From contig JADJSH010000038.1 of assembly GCA_016711805.1 (NCBI GenBank), positions 124,001 through 188,000 of the forward strand: DNA of 64,000 bases, written 5' to 3'. This DNA is from Bacteroidota bacterium (GTDB lineage Bacteria > Bacteroidota > Bacteroidia > B-17B0 > Aurantibacillaceae). Every line of letters begins with the position of its first letter. Positions within the stretch are counted from its first letter, which is position 1. The translations under genes were made by a program, and so were the position numbers. Below the pieces are notes generated by a model. It ran no database searches and was not told the DNA's origin. It was given only the letters and a program-made list of their open reading frames with translations. This document shows positions 54,191-63,651 of this stretch, piece by piece.

Positions 54191-55180
54191 TTAAACTAGT
54201 TTAGCTTCTACCAAATATTCTGCTATTTGAACCGCATTTGTAGCAGCACCTTTACGCAAATTATCCGATACAATCCACATATTTAAAGTTTTAGGCTGAG
54301 TTTCATCTCTACGAATACGCCCTACAAACACTTCATCTTTATTATGAGCATTCATTGGCATTGGGTAAATTTGATTAGCAATATCATCTTGTAAAACAAC
54401 ACCTTTTGTGTTATTCATCATCTCAAAAATGTCTTTTACCTCAAATTCGTTTTCAAATTCAATGTTCACACTTTCGCTATGTCCGCCCATTACTGGAATA
54501 CGAACCGTTGTGGCTGTTAAACGAATCGAATCATCACTCATGATTTTTTTGGTTTCGTTTACCATTTTCATTTCTTCCTTGGTATAACCATTATCTGTAA
54601 ACACATCGATTTGAGGAATGACATTTAAATCGATTTTATATTTATACGCCATTTCTCCTTCTATTCCAGCCCGCTCATTCATTAGTTGATCCACTGCCTT
54701 CACACCAGTACCAGTTACCGATTGGTAGGTAGAAACTACTACACGTTTGATTTTATATTTTTTGTGTAAAGGATTTAACACCACTACCATTTGGATAGTA
54801 GAACAATTTGGATTCGCAATAATTTTATCGGTTGCTTTCAATTCGTGTGCATTAATTTCAGGAACCACTAATTTTTTAGTACTATCCATGCGCCACGCGC
54901 TTGAATTATCAATAACGGTTATACCAGCCTCAGCAAATTTTGGAGCCCACTCTAAAGAAGTGCTTCCTCCTGCAGAAAATAAAGCAATTTCAGGTTTTGC
55001 TGTAATAGCATCTGTCATAGAGTGTACCTTATATTGCTTGCCCTTAAATGTTATTTCCTTACCTACTGATCTTTCTGACGCTACAGGTATTAAATCTGTT
55101 AACGGAAAATTTCTTTCTGCTAATACTTCTAACATTTTTGTGCCTACTAAGCCGGTTGCTCCTACTACTGCGATTTTCAT
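54191..55180 (-). CDS. asd: aspartate-semialdehyde dehydrogenase
   Basis: The 329-residue protein has an N-terminal NADP-binding GATGLVGTKMLEVL and the active-site Cys in ANPNCSTIQMVV (about 126). GGHSESVNIEF carries the catalytic His region. It converts aspartyl phosphate to aspartate semialdehyde for lysine, threonine, methionine and diaminopimelate synthesis. It stands alone, with a terminator after it and the divergent lamin-tail gene upstream. Confidence 0.96.
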   Translation of the reverse strand: MKIAVVGATGLVGTKMLEVLAERNFPLTDLIPVASERSVGKEITFKGKQYKVHSMTDAITAKPEIALFSAGGSTSLEWAPKFAEAGITVIDNSSAWRMDSTKKLVVPEINAHELKATDKIIANPNCSTIQMVVVLNPLHKKYKIKRVVVSTYQSVTGTGVKAVDQLMNERAGIEGEMAYKYKIDLNVIPQIDVFTDNGYTKEEMKMVNETKKIMSDDSIRLTATTVRIPVMGGHSESVNIEFENEFEVKDIFEMMNNTKGVVLQDDIANQIYPMPMNAHNKDEVFVGRIRRDETQPKTLNMWIVSDNLRKGAATNAVQIAEYLVEAKLV

Positions 55181-55233
55181 TTCGTTGTATATTATTTTAA
55201 AGTTAAATAGTGAAGCTCAAAGTTGTTAAATTA

Positions 55234-55262
55234 TTTGCTATCAAAAAAATTTCTTACCTTGG
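55234..55262 (+). promoter_or_regulatory. promoter of the lamin-tail protein gene
   Basis: TTTG (55234-55237), 17 bp and TACCTTGG (55255-55262; 7 of 8 to TAnnTTTG with one mismatch) lie 21 nt before the ATG. Confidence 0.5.
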
Positions 55263-55283
55263 TTTTTCAAATTTTTTAAGCCG

Positions 55284-58200
55284 ATGCGTATTTTTATTGT
55301 GATGTTGTCCCTTTTTTGTGTGAGTTTATTAACTGCGCAAGTATCCGATAATTTTAGTGATGGAGACTTTACGGCTAATCCAACTTGGGCACTTAGTTCA
55401 GCGTCAGATTTTTCGGTAGGGGCTGGCCAATTAAAGTCTGCTAATACAACAACAAATTCCAGTTTTTACATCAGCACAACAAGCACAATAACCTCAAACT
55501 GTACTTGGGAATTTTACATCAATTTACAATTAAACACATCTAGCCTTAATTATATAGATGCCTACTTAATGAGTGATGTTTCAAATTTATCAGCCACTTC
55601 AATCAATGGATATTTTGTGCGAATTGGAAGCACCGCAGATGATATTAGCTTATATAAACGCACTGGCGCATCAACAAACAGTTTGGTAATTGGTGCAGCT
55701 GGTGTCTTAAATACTTCCAATAATACGATAAAAATAAGAGTCACTAGAAATTCGTTAAACTTATGGACTTTAGAACGTGACATTACAGGTACCGGAAGCA
55801 CTTATGTAACAGAAGGAACTGCAACAGACGCAACATTTACAACTTCCAATTCTTTTGGGTTTTTAGTGAAACAAAGTACTGTTTCCTTTTTTGGCAAACA
55901 TGTATTTGACGACATTAACGTTGCTACAATTGTTGCAGACCTAACAGCACCAACCATTGTCAGCAGTACAGTTATTTCTAATACGCAACTAGATATTTTA
56001 TTTAATGAAGCTGTTGAAATTACTTCTGCACAGAATACGTCAAATTATGTTGCAGATAACAGCTTAGGAAACCCTAATACAGCTGCAAGAGACGCCTCTA
56101 ATTTTTCATTAGTTCATTTATCATTTACTACTCCTTTTACAAATGCTGCTCTTAATACATTAACCGTTTCTAATGTTCAAGATTTAGCTTTAAATGCGAT
56201 TACTTCTGCTACTACAAATTTCACCTATTTGGCGCCGGTTACAGTTGGCTATAAAGATATTGTGATTAATGAGTTATTCGCAGATCCATCGCCAGTGATT
56301 AATTTAACCAATGCCGAATTTGTGGAATTATACAACAGAAGCTCAAACACCTTTAATTTAAATGGTTTACGATTAGCCGACAGTTACACCGGAACAGGAG
56401 CAACATTAGGGAATTATGTCATGGCTCCAAATAGCTATGTTATCATTTGTCCGATTGCTGATACGGCTCAATTTACAACCTTAGGTTATATGAATAAATT
56501 AGGGGTAAGTTCTTTTCCAACATTAAACAATAGTGGAGATAATATTTATTTGAAAACAAATGCGGGGGTGTTTATCGACAGCGTCAATTACAAAGACACT
56601 TGGTATAAAGACGCTGTAAAAAAGGACGGTGGTTATACCTTAGAACAAATTAATCCAAATTTAAACCCAAGTTGTTCTCAAATAAATAATTGGATAGCCT
56701 CTTCTGATGCAGACGGCGGAACACCTGGTTTAGTTAACTCAGTTTACTCATTAGCGCCTGATGTTACTGCACCAAAAATTAGTGCAGTAACCGTTTTAGA
56801 TTCGTTACACATTTCAGTATGTTTTGATGATGCCATTTCAGCTGCACAATTGTCAATTATTTCAAATTACGTAATTACTAGTGTTGGCTCTCCTACGCTT
56901 GCAATTCCAACATCGGGCAATATGTGTGTTGCATTATCGCTTTCAAGTGCGTTAATTAATGCAACAAACTATACCATTACAGTTTCTGGAATTAACGATT
57001 GTAGCGGAAATGTATTGTCTCCAAATACTAAAGCATTTTCATTTTATAAAGCAAAGCCTTATGATGTGGTAATTAATGAATTAATGCCCGACCCAGATCC
57101 TGCAATTGATTTACCAAATGAAGAATATGTCGAACTAAAAAACAGAACCAACTTTAGCATCAATTTAAAGAATTGGAGCTTTGCATCACTTACTAGTTCT
57201 AAAAAACTACCAGATATAACCATTGCACCAAACGGTTATGTTGTTTTATCTGGAACAGGTACAGCAAATACATTTTCTATCAATTATGGAATTCCTTCTT
57301 ATGAAGTTGCAAGCTTTCCATCCCTATTAAACGACGGTACTACATTGACACTACGTGATACGAACAACATTGTAGTAAGTTCTGTTTCCTACTCATCATC
57401 TTGGTATAATGATGCCAATAAAAGTGATGGCGGTTGGAGTTTGGAACAAATAGATGCCAATAACCCTTGTGGTGGACAAAACAACTGGCGAGCAAGTACG
57501 CATCCTAACGGCGGTACGCCTGCCTATGCAAATTCAGTTGCAGGAACAAATCCCGATAATTCATCTCCAACGTTGGATAGAGTGATTGTTATAACAGCAG
57601 ACACGATTGCTCTTTTATTTACAGAACCTTTAGATAGTATCACTTTATCAAATCCTTTAAACTATACGTTTGATAATGGATTAACTACCCCAACTTATGC
57701 AAAAGCTATTGCGCCCGAATTTAAAAAAGTGATTTTAAAATTATCGTCACCTATTCAGTTAGGAACAATTTACAATGTAAGTGTATTAAGCGGTATTACC
57801 GATTGTGTTGGCAATGCGTTAATTAATGGCTCTTTACCATTTGCATTACCTGAAGCTCCTGTTGCAAACGATGTGGTGATTAACGAAATCTTATTTGATC
57901 CCAATACAGGCGGTGTTGATTTTGTTGAGTTATACAATAGAAGTAATAAGACTATTAATTTAAAAGATTTACGTCTTGGTTCAATGGATACGTTAACTTC
58001 TACATTAAAAGATACTGAAATACTGACTGAAGAAGGTTACTTGCTATTCCCAGAAAGCTACGTGGCGATTAGCGAGAATGGCATGTCAGTAAAACAACAA
58101 TACTTAACTCCAAATCCAAAAGGATTTTTTGATGTAGCTGATTTACCTAGCATGAATACAGATGATGATATCGTAACTTTAAGCGATGCTAATTTTAATG

Positions 58201-58706
58201 TAATTGATAATTTTAAATACACCGCAAAAATGCATTTCCCTTTATTAGTTACAACTAAAGGCGTATCATTAGAACGTATTGATTTTAATAGAGCAACAGA
58301 CGATAGAACAAACTGGAATAGTGCTGCCGAAGCTGTTGGTTTTGCCACACCCGCTTATCGCAATTCTCAGTATTTGCAAGCTGATGGTGGAAGTGGAGTG
58401 ACGATTCCAAATCCTTTATTTTCTCCAGATAATGATGGGTACAATGATGTACTAAATATTAGCTACAAATTAGATGAATCAGGAAAAGCAGCTAACGTAT
58501 ATATTTATGATAGCAAAGGTCGACAAGTACGTCATTTAATTCGTAACGAGCAATTAGCGCAAGATGGCACACTAAGCTGGAATGGCATAAACGACGATAA
58601 CGAAAAAGCGCCTATAGGTATTTATGTAGTATATGTTGAGTTATTTAATTTATCGGGCAAAGTCAATAAGTATAAACTAAGTTGTACACTTGCAGGCAAA
58701 CTGTAA
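55284..58706 (+). CDS. exported multidomain protein with three lamin-tail domains
   Basis: The 1140-residue protein has a signal peptide (ends LLTAQ) and an N-terminal laminin-G/LamG-like domain (about 20-210). Ig-like segments (TAPTIVSSTVISNTQLDILFNEAV) alternate with three lamin-tail domains beginning DIVINELFADP, DVVINELMPDP and DVVINEILFDP. The C-terminus is a FlgD/gliding-motility-type Ig domain (NPLFSPDNDGYNDVLNISY, IYDSKGRQVRHL, IGIYVVYVELF). Lamin-tail proteins of Bacteroidota are secreted. The tail resembles a T9SS-associated terminus, but its type is not certain. The comF start follows directly (TAAATG). Confidence 0.88.
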   Translation: MRIFIVMLSLFCVSLLTAQVSDNFSDGDFTANPTWALSSASDFSVGAGQLKSANTTTNSSFYISTTSTITSNCTWEFYINLQLNTSSLNYIDAYLMSDVSNLSATSINGYFVRIGSTADDISLYKRTGASTNSLVIGAAGVLNTSNNTIKIRVTRNSLNLWTLERDITGTGSTYVTEGTATDATFTTSNSFGFLVKQSTVSFFGKHVFDDINVATIVADLTAPTIVSSTVISNTQLDILFNEAVEITSAQNTSNYVADNSLGNPNTAARDASNFSLVHLSFTTPFTNAALNTLTVSNVQDLALNAITSATTNFTYLAPVTVGYKDIVINELFADPSPVINLTNAEFVELYNRSSNTFNLNGLRLADSYTGTGATLGNYVMAPNSYVIICPIADTAQFTTLGYMNKLGVSSFPTLNNSGDNIYLKTNAGVFIDSVNYKDTWYKDAVKKDGGYTLEQINPNLNPSCSQINNWIASSDADGGTPGLVNSVYSLAPDVTAPKISAVTVLDSLHISVCFDDAISAAQLSIISNYVITSVGSPTLAIPTSGNMCVALSLSSALINATNYTITVSGINDCSGNVLSPNTKAFSFYKAKPYDVVINELMPDPDPAIDLPNEEYVELKNRTNFSINLKNWSFASLTSSKKLPDITIAPNGYVVLSGTGTANTFSINYGIPSYEVASFPSLLNDGTTLTLRDTNNIVVSSVSYSSSWYNDANKSDGGWSLEQIDANNPCGGQNNWRASTHPNGGTPAYANSVAGTNPDNSSPTLDRVIVITADTIALLFTEPLDSITLSNPLNYTFDNGLTTPTYAKAIAPEFKKVILKLSSPIQLGTIYNVSVLSGITDCVGNALINGSLPFALPEAPVANDVVINEILFDPNTGGVDFVELYNRSNKTINLKDLRLGSMDTLTSTLKDTEILTEEGYLLFPESYVAISENGMSVKQQYLTPNPKGFFDVADLPSMNTDDDIVTLSDANFNVIDNFKYTAKMHFPLLVTTKGVSLERIDFNRATDDRTNWNSAAEAVGFATPAYRNSQYLQADGGSGVTIPNPLFSPDNDGYNDVLNISYKLDESGKAANVYIYDSKGRQVRHLIRNEQLAQDGTLSWNGINDDNEKAPIGIYVVYVELFNLSGKVNKYKLSCTLAGKL

Positions 58707-59390
58707 ATGCTTGACGATTTTTTAGCACTCATATATCCTCGTAATTGTGTTAGCTGTGGCAACTCTTTGTTTAAACATGAAGAACAAGTTTGTAATTACT
58801 GCTACACTAATTTACCAAAAACCAATTTTCATAAACAACAACGTAACCCTGTTGACGCTCTATTTTATGGAAGAACGCCTCTGTTGTTAGCTAGCAGTTT
58901 TTATTCCTTTACCAAAAAAGGAAGCATTCAAAAAATACTACACGCTATAAAATATAAGCATAACAAGGATTTAGCAGTATTGGTTGGTAGATGGTATGCT
59001 GAAGATTTAAAAACAAATGAGATCATTAGTAAAGCTGATTTTATTATTCCTGTTCCATTACATAGCAAGAAATTTAAAATACGCGGCTATAATCAAAGTG
59101 AAGAATTTGCCAGAGGTTTGGCTGAAGATTTGCAAATCCCTTTAAACACAAACGTTTTAAAACGAAAAGAATTTACCGAAACACAAACCAAAAAAAGTAA
59201 ATATGAACGTTGGGAAAACGTGGAAGATGTATTTGAATTAATTGCTCCGGATACTTTTAAAAATAAACATGTAGTCATTGTTGATGATGTCATTACTACA
59301 GGCGCTACGATTGAAGCCTGTTGTCAGCTATTACAACAAATAGAAGGAATACAAATTAGCGTATTAAGTATTGCGTATGCTGATAAGTAA
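58707..59390 (+). CDS. ComF family phosphoribosyltransferase-like protein
   Basis: The 227-residue protein has an N-terminal zinc-ribbon (CVSCGNSLFKHEEQVCNYC) and a type I phosphoribosyltransferase domain with PRPP loop VVIVDDVITTGATIEACC. It also has the ComF motif VPLHSKKFKIRGYNQSEEFARGL. ComF/GntX proteins are tied to DNA uptake in some bacteria; the true substrate is unknown. It is coupled to the lamin-tail gene. Confidence 0.9.
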   Translation: MLDDFLALIYPRNCVSCGNSLFKHEEQVCNYCYTNLPKTNFHKQQRNPVDALFYGRTPLLLASSFYSFTKKGSIQKILHAIKYKHNKDLAVLVGRWYAEDLKTNEIISKADFIIPVPLHSKKFKIRGYNQSEEFARGLAEDLQIPLNTNVLKRKEFTETQTKKSKYERWENVEDVFELIAPDTFKNKHVVIVDDVITTGATIEACCQLLQQIEGIQISVLSIAYADK

Positions 59391-59397
59391 AATTAAA

Positions 59398-59500
59398 ACA
59401 CATAGTCGCATAGAGAACATAGATAAAAGTACTTTTTTTGAATAAAACAACTACCCTCTTTTTCTTTTCGAAAAAACTCTGCGTTCTCTGCGGTTAGATC
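59398..59500. repeat. short intergenic repeat, CTCTGCGTTCTCTGCGG type
   Basis: AGTCGCATAGAGAACATAG is followed by CTCTGCGTTCTCTGCGGTTA. It has the same family flavour as 17325-17372 and lies between convergent comF and nfu. No gene is seen. Confidence 0.55.
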
Positions 59501-60130
59501 TTACTTCGCTTCGCTCACAACTTCCTTAACTGCATCAGGCAACAAACGCTTTAATAACGCTTCAATGCCAGCTTTTAAAGTCATAGTACTGCTTGGACAG
59601 CCGCTACAAGCGCCTCGCATTTGTACAGTTACAACACCATCTTTTAATTCTTTAAACGTAATCATACCTCCATCCGATTCAACTGCTGGGCGAATATATT
59701 GATCCAATATTTCAATAATTTTTGCTTCTACTTCGTCTTTAGCAGCAACGTGTTGAGTGCTGATAATTTTCTTTTCAGTAAATGTATTATCAACTGCTAC
59801 TTCTTGCTGCGGTAAAGCTGTAACAATTAAATTGCCTTTGTTTAAATAATCGTTTAAGAAAATGCGTAGCTCCAAACTAATATCGTCCCACTCTACTGCA
59901 TCTGTTTTTGTAACAGTAATAGAGTTAGAAGCAATAAAAATGGTCTTCACAAATGGGAACTGAAATAACTGCTTAGCAATAGGTGCTGTTTGTGTTTCAG
60001 AAATATTTTTATATTCGGCCGTGGCGCCTTTTTCTTTTATTAAAACTTTATTGGCAACAAATTTCATTGAAGCAGGATTTGGCGTTGCTTCAATGTATAT
60101 CGTATAAGGTATTTCGATGTCGTTTTCCAT
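59501..60130 (-). CDS. NifU-like iron-sulfur carrier (Nfu)
   Basis: The 209-residue protein has a Nfu N-terminal domain (about 7-95, YIEATPNPASMKFVANK) and a NifU C-terminal domain (about 130-209). The Fe-S motif CxxC is in RGACSGCPSSTMTLKAGIEALL. Nfu proteins carry [4Fe-4S] clusters to target enzymes. It is divergent from asnS; the 424-nt gap holds a large inverted-repeat element. Confidence 0.93.
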   Translation of the reverse strand: MENDIEIPYTIYIEATPNPASMKFVANKVLIKEKGATAEYKNISETQTAPIAKQLFQFPFVKTIFIASNSITVTKTDAVEWDDISLELRIFLNDYLNKGNLIVTALPQQEVAVDNTFTEKKIISTQHVAAKDEVEAKIIEILDQYIRPAVESDGGMITFKELKDGVVTVQMRGACSGCPSSTMTLKAGIEALLKRLLPDAVKEVVSEAK

Positions 60131-60236
60131 GAGAATTTAATTATGACCACAAATGTCGGTAACAATTATGGTAAGTACAAAGATAGCTTTCATTTTAGTA
60201 TAAATTAGCATTATTGCAGTGCTGGCTTTAAGAGGT

Positions 60237-60481
60237 TTAGGGCGTGCCCAGCCTGAAAAAGGCTGGTCGGGCTGCCGCTGCAATCTTTTACTTCACTTTG
60301 TTGCGTAAAAGGATTTTCGCTTGCATCCCTCACGCAAACTTGCTGTGAACCGAAGTTTAAGGTTCAATTTAGTGTAAGCCCCGCGTGAGGGATTGTAGTG
60401 GAAAGCCCACAGCCATGGGGGACGAATGGCAAGGACTTGCAACGAAAAGCCCGACCCGACGGCAGGAGGGACACGCACTAA
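60237..60481. repeat. G+C-rich nested inverted-repeat element between nfu and asnS
   Basis: About 245 bp with TTAG/CTAA ends. Perfect inner pairs: GGTCGGGCT (60265-60273) with AGCCCGACC (60448-60456); TGCAA (60279-60283) with TTGCA (60437-60441); and ATCCCTCACGC (60325-60335) with GCGTGAGGGAT (60383-60393). A central TGAACC/GGTTCA hairpin lies inside. It is far more G+C-rich than its surroundings. Reading frames across it are low-complexity Arg/Pro and not gene-like. The remaining gap (60131-60236, 60482-60554) should hold the divergent promoters. Confidence 0.8.
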
Positions 60482-60554
60482 TCATCCAAATATTAAAAAT
60501 TCCCTTTTTAAAGCCCATTGATTTTATTATCTTCACATCCTCAAAATTTAGATT

Positions 60555-62006
60555 ATGACAACTCGCACAAAAATTAAAGAAGTTTTAAAAGGAACACAAA
60601 TCGACCAAACAGTAAACGTAAAAGGTTGGGTTCGTACATTTCGTAACAATTCATTTATTGCTATCAACGATGGTTCATGCATCAATAATATTCAAGCGGT
60701 TGTCAATTTTGAAACCTTTAATGCAGACACTTTAAAACGTTTAACTCCTGGCGCTTGTATTGGTGTTACTGGTAAATTAATCGCTTCGCAAGGTAAAGGA
60801 CAAACGGTTGAAATTGTTGTTTCTGATATTGAAGTATATGGTGACGCTGAATCAGATATTTCAAAACCAAATCCATATCCGTTACAACCTAAAGCTCACT
60901 CTTTAGAATTTTTAAGAGAGATTGCACACTTACGTTTTCGTACAGGTACGTTTGGTGCTATTTTCAGAGTACGTCATACATTAGCATACGCTATTCATAA
61001 ATTTTTTAATGATAAAGGATTTGTTTACATGCATACGCCAATCATTACTAGCAGCGATGCAGAAGGTGCTGGTGAGATGTTTCGTGTATCAACTTTAGAT
61101 CCTAAAAATCCACCACTAACAGAAACTGGTGAGATTGATTACAAACAAGATTTCTTTGGAAAATCAACTAACTTAACCGTTTCGGGGCAATTAGAAGGTG
61201 AATTAGCGGCTATGGCGTTTAGCGACGTATATACATTTGGACCAACATTCCGTGCGGAGAATTCAAACACTTCTCGTCACTTGGCGGAGTTTTGGATGAT
61301 TGAACCCGAAATGGCTTTTTATAATTTACAAGACAACATGGCTTTGGCAGAAGAAATGTTGAAGTATGTAATTACGTATGCTTTAGATAAAAATAAAGAA
61401 GACATTGAGTTTTTATCGCAACGTTTATTAGATGAAGAAAAAAATAAACCTCAAACTGAGCGCAGCGAATTAAATTTATTAGAGAAATTAAATTTCTGTT
61501 TAGGAAATGAGTTTGCGAAAATAACTTATACTGAAGCAATCGATATTTTACGTGAATCTAATCACAACAAGAAAAAGAAATTCCAATACATCATTGAAGG
61601 CTGGGGAGCTGATTTGCAAAGCGAACACGAGCGTTACTTAGTAGAAAAGCATTTTAAAAAACCAGTTATTTTAACAGATTATCCAAAAGACATCAAATCG
61701 TTTTACATGCGCATGAATGATGATGGAAAAACAGTTGCTGCGATGGATATATTATTCCCAGGCATTGGAGAAATTATTGGCGGTTCGCAACGTGAAGAGC
61801 GTTTAGAGAAATTAGAAGCTCGCATGAACGATATGCACATCCCAACAGAAGAAATGAGTTGGTATTTAGATACGCGTCGTTTTGGTGCTTGTCCGCATGC
61901 AGGTTTTGGATTAGGTTTTGAGCGTTTAGTATTATTTGTAACGGGCATGACTAACATCCGCGACGTGATTGCTTTCCCAAGAACACCTAATAATTGTGAG
62001 TTTTAA
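60555..62006 (+). CDS. asnS: asparaginyl-tRNA synthetase
   Basis: The 483-residue class IIb enzyme has an N-terminal OB-fold (VNVKGWVRTFRNNSFIAINDG). Motif 2 lies in TFGPTFRAENSNTSRHLAEFWMIEPE and motif 3 in GFGLGFERLVLFVTGMTNIRDV. The lack of an insertion and the sequence TRRFGACPHAG are AsnS-like rather than AspS-like. It ligates asparagine to tRNA-Asn, so the organism need not use the amidotransferase route for this tRNA. Confidence 0.96.
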   Translation: MTTRTKIKEVLKGTQIDQTVNVKGWVRTFRNNSFIAINDGSCINNIQAVVNFETFNADTLKRLTPGACIGVTGKLIASQGKGQTVEIVVSDIEVYGDAESDISKPNPYPLQPKAHSLEFLREIAHLRFRTGTFGAIFRVRHTLAYAIHKFFNDKGFVYMHTPIITSSDAEGAGEMFRVSTLDPKNPPLTETGEIDYKQDFFGKSTNLTVSGQLEGELAAMAFSDVYTFGPTFRAENSNTSRHLAEFWMIEPEMAFYNLQDNMALAEEMLKYVITYALDKNKEDIEFLSQRLLDEEKNKPQTERSELNLLEKLNFCLGNEFAKITYTEAIDILRESNHNKKKKFQYIIEGWGADLQSEHERYLVEKHFKKPVILTDYPKDIKSFYMRMNDDGKTVAAMDILFPGIGEIIGGSQREERLEKLEARMNDMHIPTEEMSWYLDTRRFGACPHAGFGLGFERLVLFVTGMTNIRDVIAFPRTPNNCEF

Positions 62007-62024
62007 AAACTAAAACCACAAAAC

Positions 62025-63548
62025 ATGAAAAAAAATATACTAGTATTTCTAATTGTATTTTCATTGATGGAAATGAAATCACAATGCGGCCCCTTTCCAT
62101 TTTCTGTATATGATGCGACACTAACCTGCAACGTAACCACCGTCTCAATTGCTATCAGCACAACAGTAAGTCCAGTTAGTTGTACGTGGGCTAGCATGCC
62201 AGGTATAGTGAGTGGCGGAAACACCTTAAATCCAATAATAAATAGCCCTGGTTCATACTCCTTTACTTTAACTAATACTATTAATGGTTGCACTACTTCG
62301 GGAATTGCCAATGTATCACTTAATGCTGTTGCACCATATTTAAGTTTGACAAGCAGCGGAACAATTTGCGTTGGCTCATCTGCAATATTATCTGCCACTG
62401 TAAGTCCAGCAACCGCGACTTTTTCATGGAGTAATGGTTCATCTTCTGCATCAATTGTAGTTACTCCTGCTATTACGACAAATTATAGCATAACAGCGAC
62501 TGATGCTTCAAGTGGTTGTTACACTATGGCCACATTTAATGTATATGTAAATCAAACTTGTCAGGATGTTTGGCCAGGTGATGCAAATAGCGATGGGACA
62601 GCTGACAATTTGGATATACTAGAATTAGGGCTCCATTACACACAAACTGGCCCAGCAAGAGCAATCACAAGTAATACTTGGCAATCCTATTTTTCAAATA
62701 ACTGGGCAGGAACCATTTCTAATGGCAAAAATATAAATCATAGCGATTGTAATGGTGATGGAACAATAAACAATGCTGATACACTTGCAATATTCAACAA
62801 TTACAACCTGAGTCACACGTTTAAAGTTGCTCAAACAACAACTGTAAATCCGCAATTAAGTATTGTGCCTGATCAAACGTCTGTTTTAAAAGGCACTTGG
62901 GGAACAGCCTCCATTTATTTAGGGGATATCATTACAAACATTAATAATCTTAATGGCGTTGCTTTTACTATTGATTTTGATAATACATTAATTGAAACAA
63001 ATAGTCTTTATATTGAATATCAAAACTCGTTTATAGATGCAGGACAGAATCTACACTTTAGAAAATTAGATTTCGCTAACGGTAAACTGTTTGCAGCAAC
63101 TACGCACACCATTAATAACAATGTGAATGGTTTTGGTAAAATTGCGACTCTGCATTATCAAATTAAATCTACTTTAACGGGTGCTCAAGTTTTGAATTTA
63201 GGAATATCGCAAGCTTACAAATCTGATTTTACTGGCTTAATTACGCCATTAACAACTGGAACGGGATCGCTAACAGCAACTATAGATGTTGGTTTACAGG
63301 AGTTTTTAAATGACAATACTATTTTTCTTAGTCCGAATCCTACTAACGGTATACTAAATATTGATTCAAAAACAGAGTTACAAAAAATTGAAGTGATATC
63401 AGTTACAGGACGAATATTATTAAATGAACCGGTAAAAAGCAATAACCATACACTAAATTTAGAAAACTATTCTAACGGAATTTATTTCGTAAATATTTAT
63501 CAGAATAATAAAATTGTAAGAAGAGAAAAAGTGATTGTCAATAAATAA
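62025..63548 (+). CDS. T9SS-sorted protein with dockerin and cohesin-like modules
   Basis: The 507-residue exported protein has a signal peptide (ends MKSQ, about 20), a PKD/Ig-like region (about 25-180), and a dockerin-like pair of calcium loops (GDANSDGTADNLDILEL; DCNGDGTINNADTLAIF). A cohesin-like domain follows (VLKGTWGTASIYLGDI, VAFTIDFDNTLIETNSLY), then a type A T9SS tail (LSPNPTNGILNIDSK to VRREKVIVNK). It is a close paralogue of the C-terminal third of the 971-residue protein at 28855-31770. Confidence 0.92.
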   Translation: MKKNILVFLIVFSLMEMKSQCGPFPFSVYDATLTCNVTTVSIAISTTVSPVSCTWASMPGIVSGGNTLNPIINSPGSYSFTLTNTINGCTTSGIANVSLNAVAPYLSLTSSGTICVGSSAILSATVSPATATFSWSNGSSSASIVVTPAITTNYSITATDASSGCYTMATFNVYVNQTCQDVWPGDANSDGTADNLDILELGLHYTQTGPARAITSNTWQSYFSNNWAGTISNGKNINHSDCNGDGTINNADTLAIFNNYNLSHTFKVAQTTTVNPQLSIVPDQTSVLKGTWGTASIYLGDIITNINNLNGVAFTIDFDNTLIETNSLYIEYQNSFIDAGQNLHFRKLDFANGKLFAATTHTINNNVNGFGKIATLHYQIKSTLTGAQVLNLGISQAYKSDFTGLITPLTTGTGSLTATIDVGLQEFLNDNTIFLSPNPTNGILNIDSKTELQKIEVISVTGRILLNEPVKSNNHTLNLENYSNGIYFVNIYQNNKIVRREKVIVNK

Positions 63549-63549
63549 T

Positions 63550-63651
63550 TCATTTGCTTATAACCCACTTCAATTCATTCAGCATCATTGCTGTTGCCCC
63601 CCAAAGCACCTTACCTCGTGCATCAAAGTAAGGTGTGTTAGGGATAGTAAA
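63550..63651 (-). pseudogene. relic C-terminus of a NUDIX (CoA pyrophosphatase-like) gene
   Basis: Just after the barrel gene's stop, the same frame encodes FTIPNTPYFDARGKVLWGAT then AMMLNELKWVISK and a TGA. VWGATAMxLxEL is the usual end of NudL-type CoA pyrophosphatases. The catalytic NUDIX box is absent, so this is a 33-codon remnant. It suggests a deletion that joined it to the barrel gene. Confidence 0.65.
63607..63635. other. hairpin in the NUDIX relic
   Basis: CACCTTAC and GTAAGGTG pair over a 13-nt loop, 17 nt beyond the barrel gene stop. It has no clear T run; it may help end the barrel gene's transcript. Confidence 0.35.

Noticed and set aside
60293..60478. 61-residue minus-strand frame in the nfu-asnS gap
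   Set aside because: It lies entirely in the inverted-repeat element; Arg/Pro-rich composition follows from the repeat, not from a gene.
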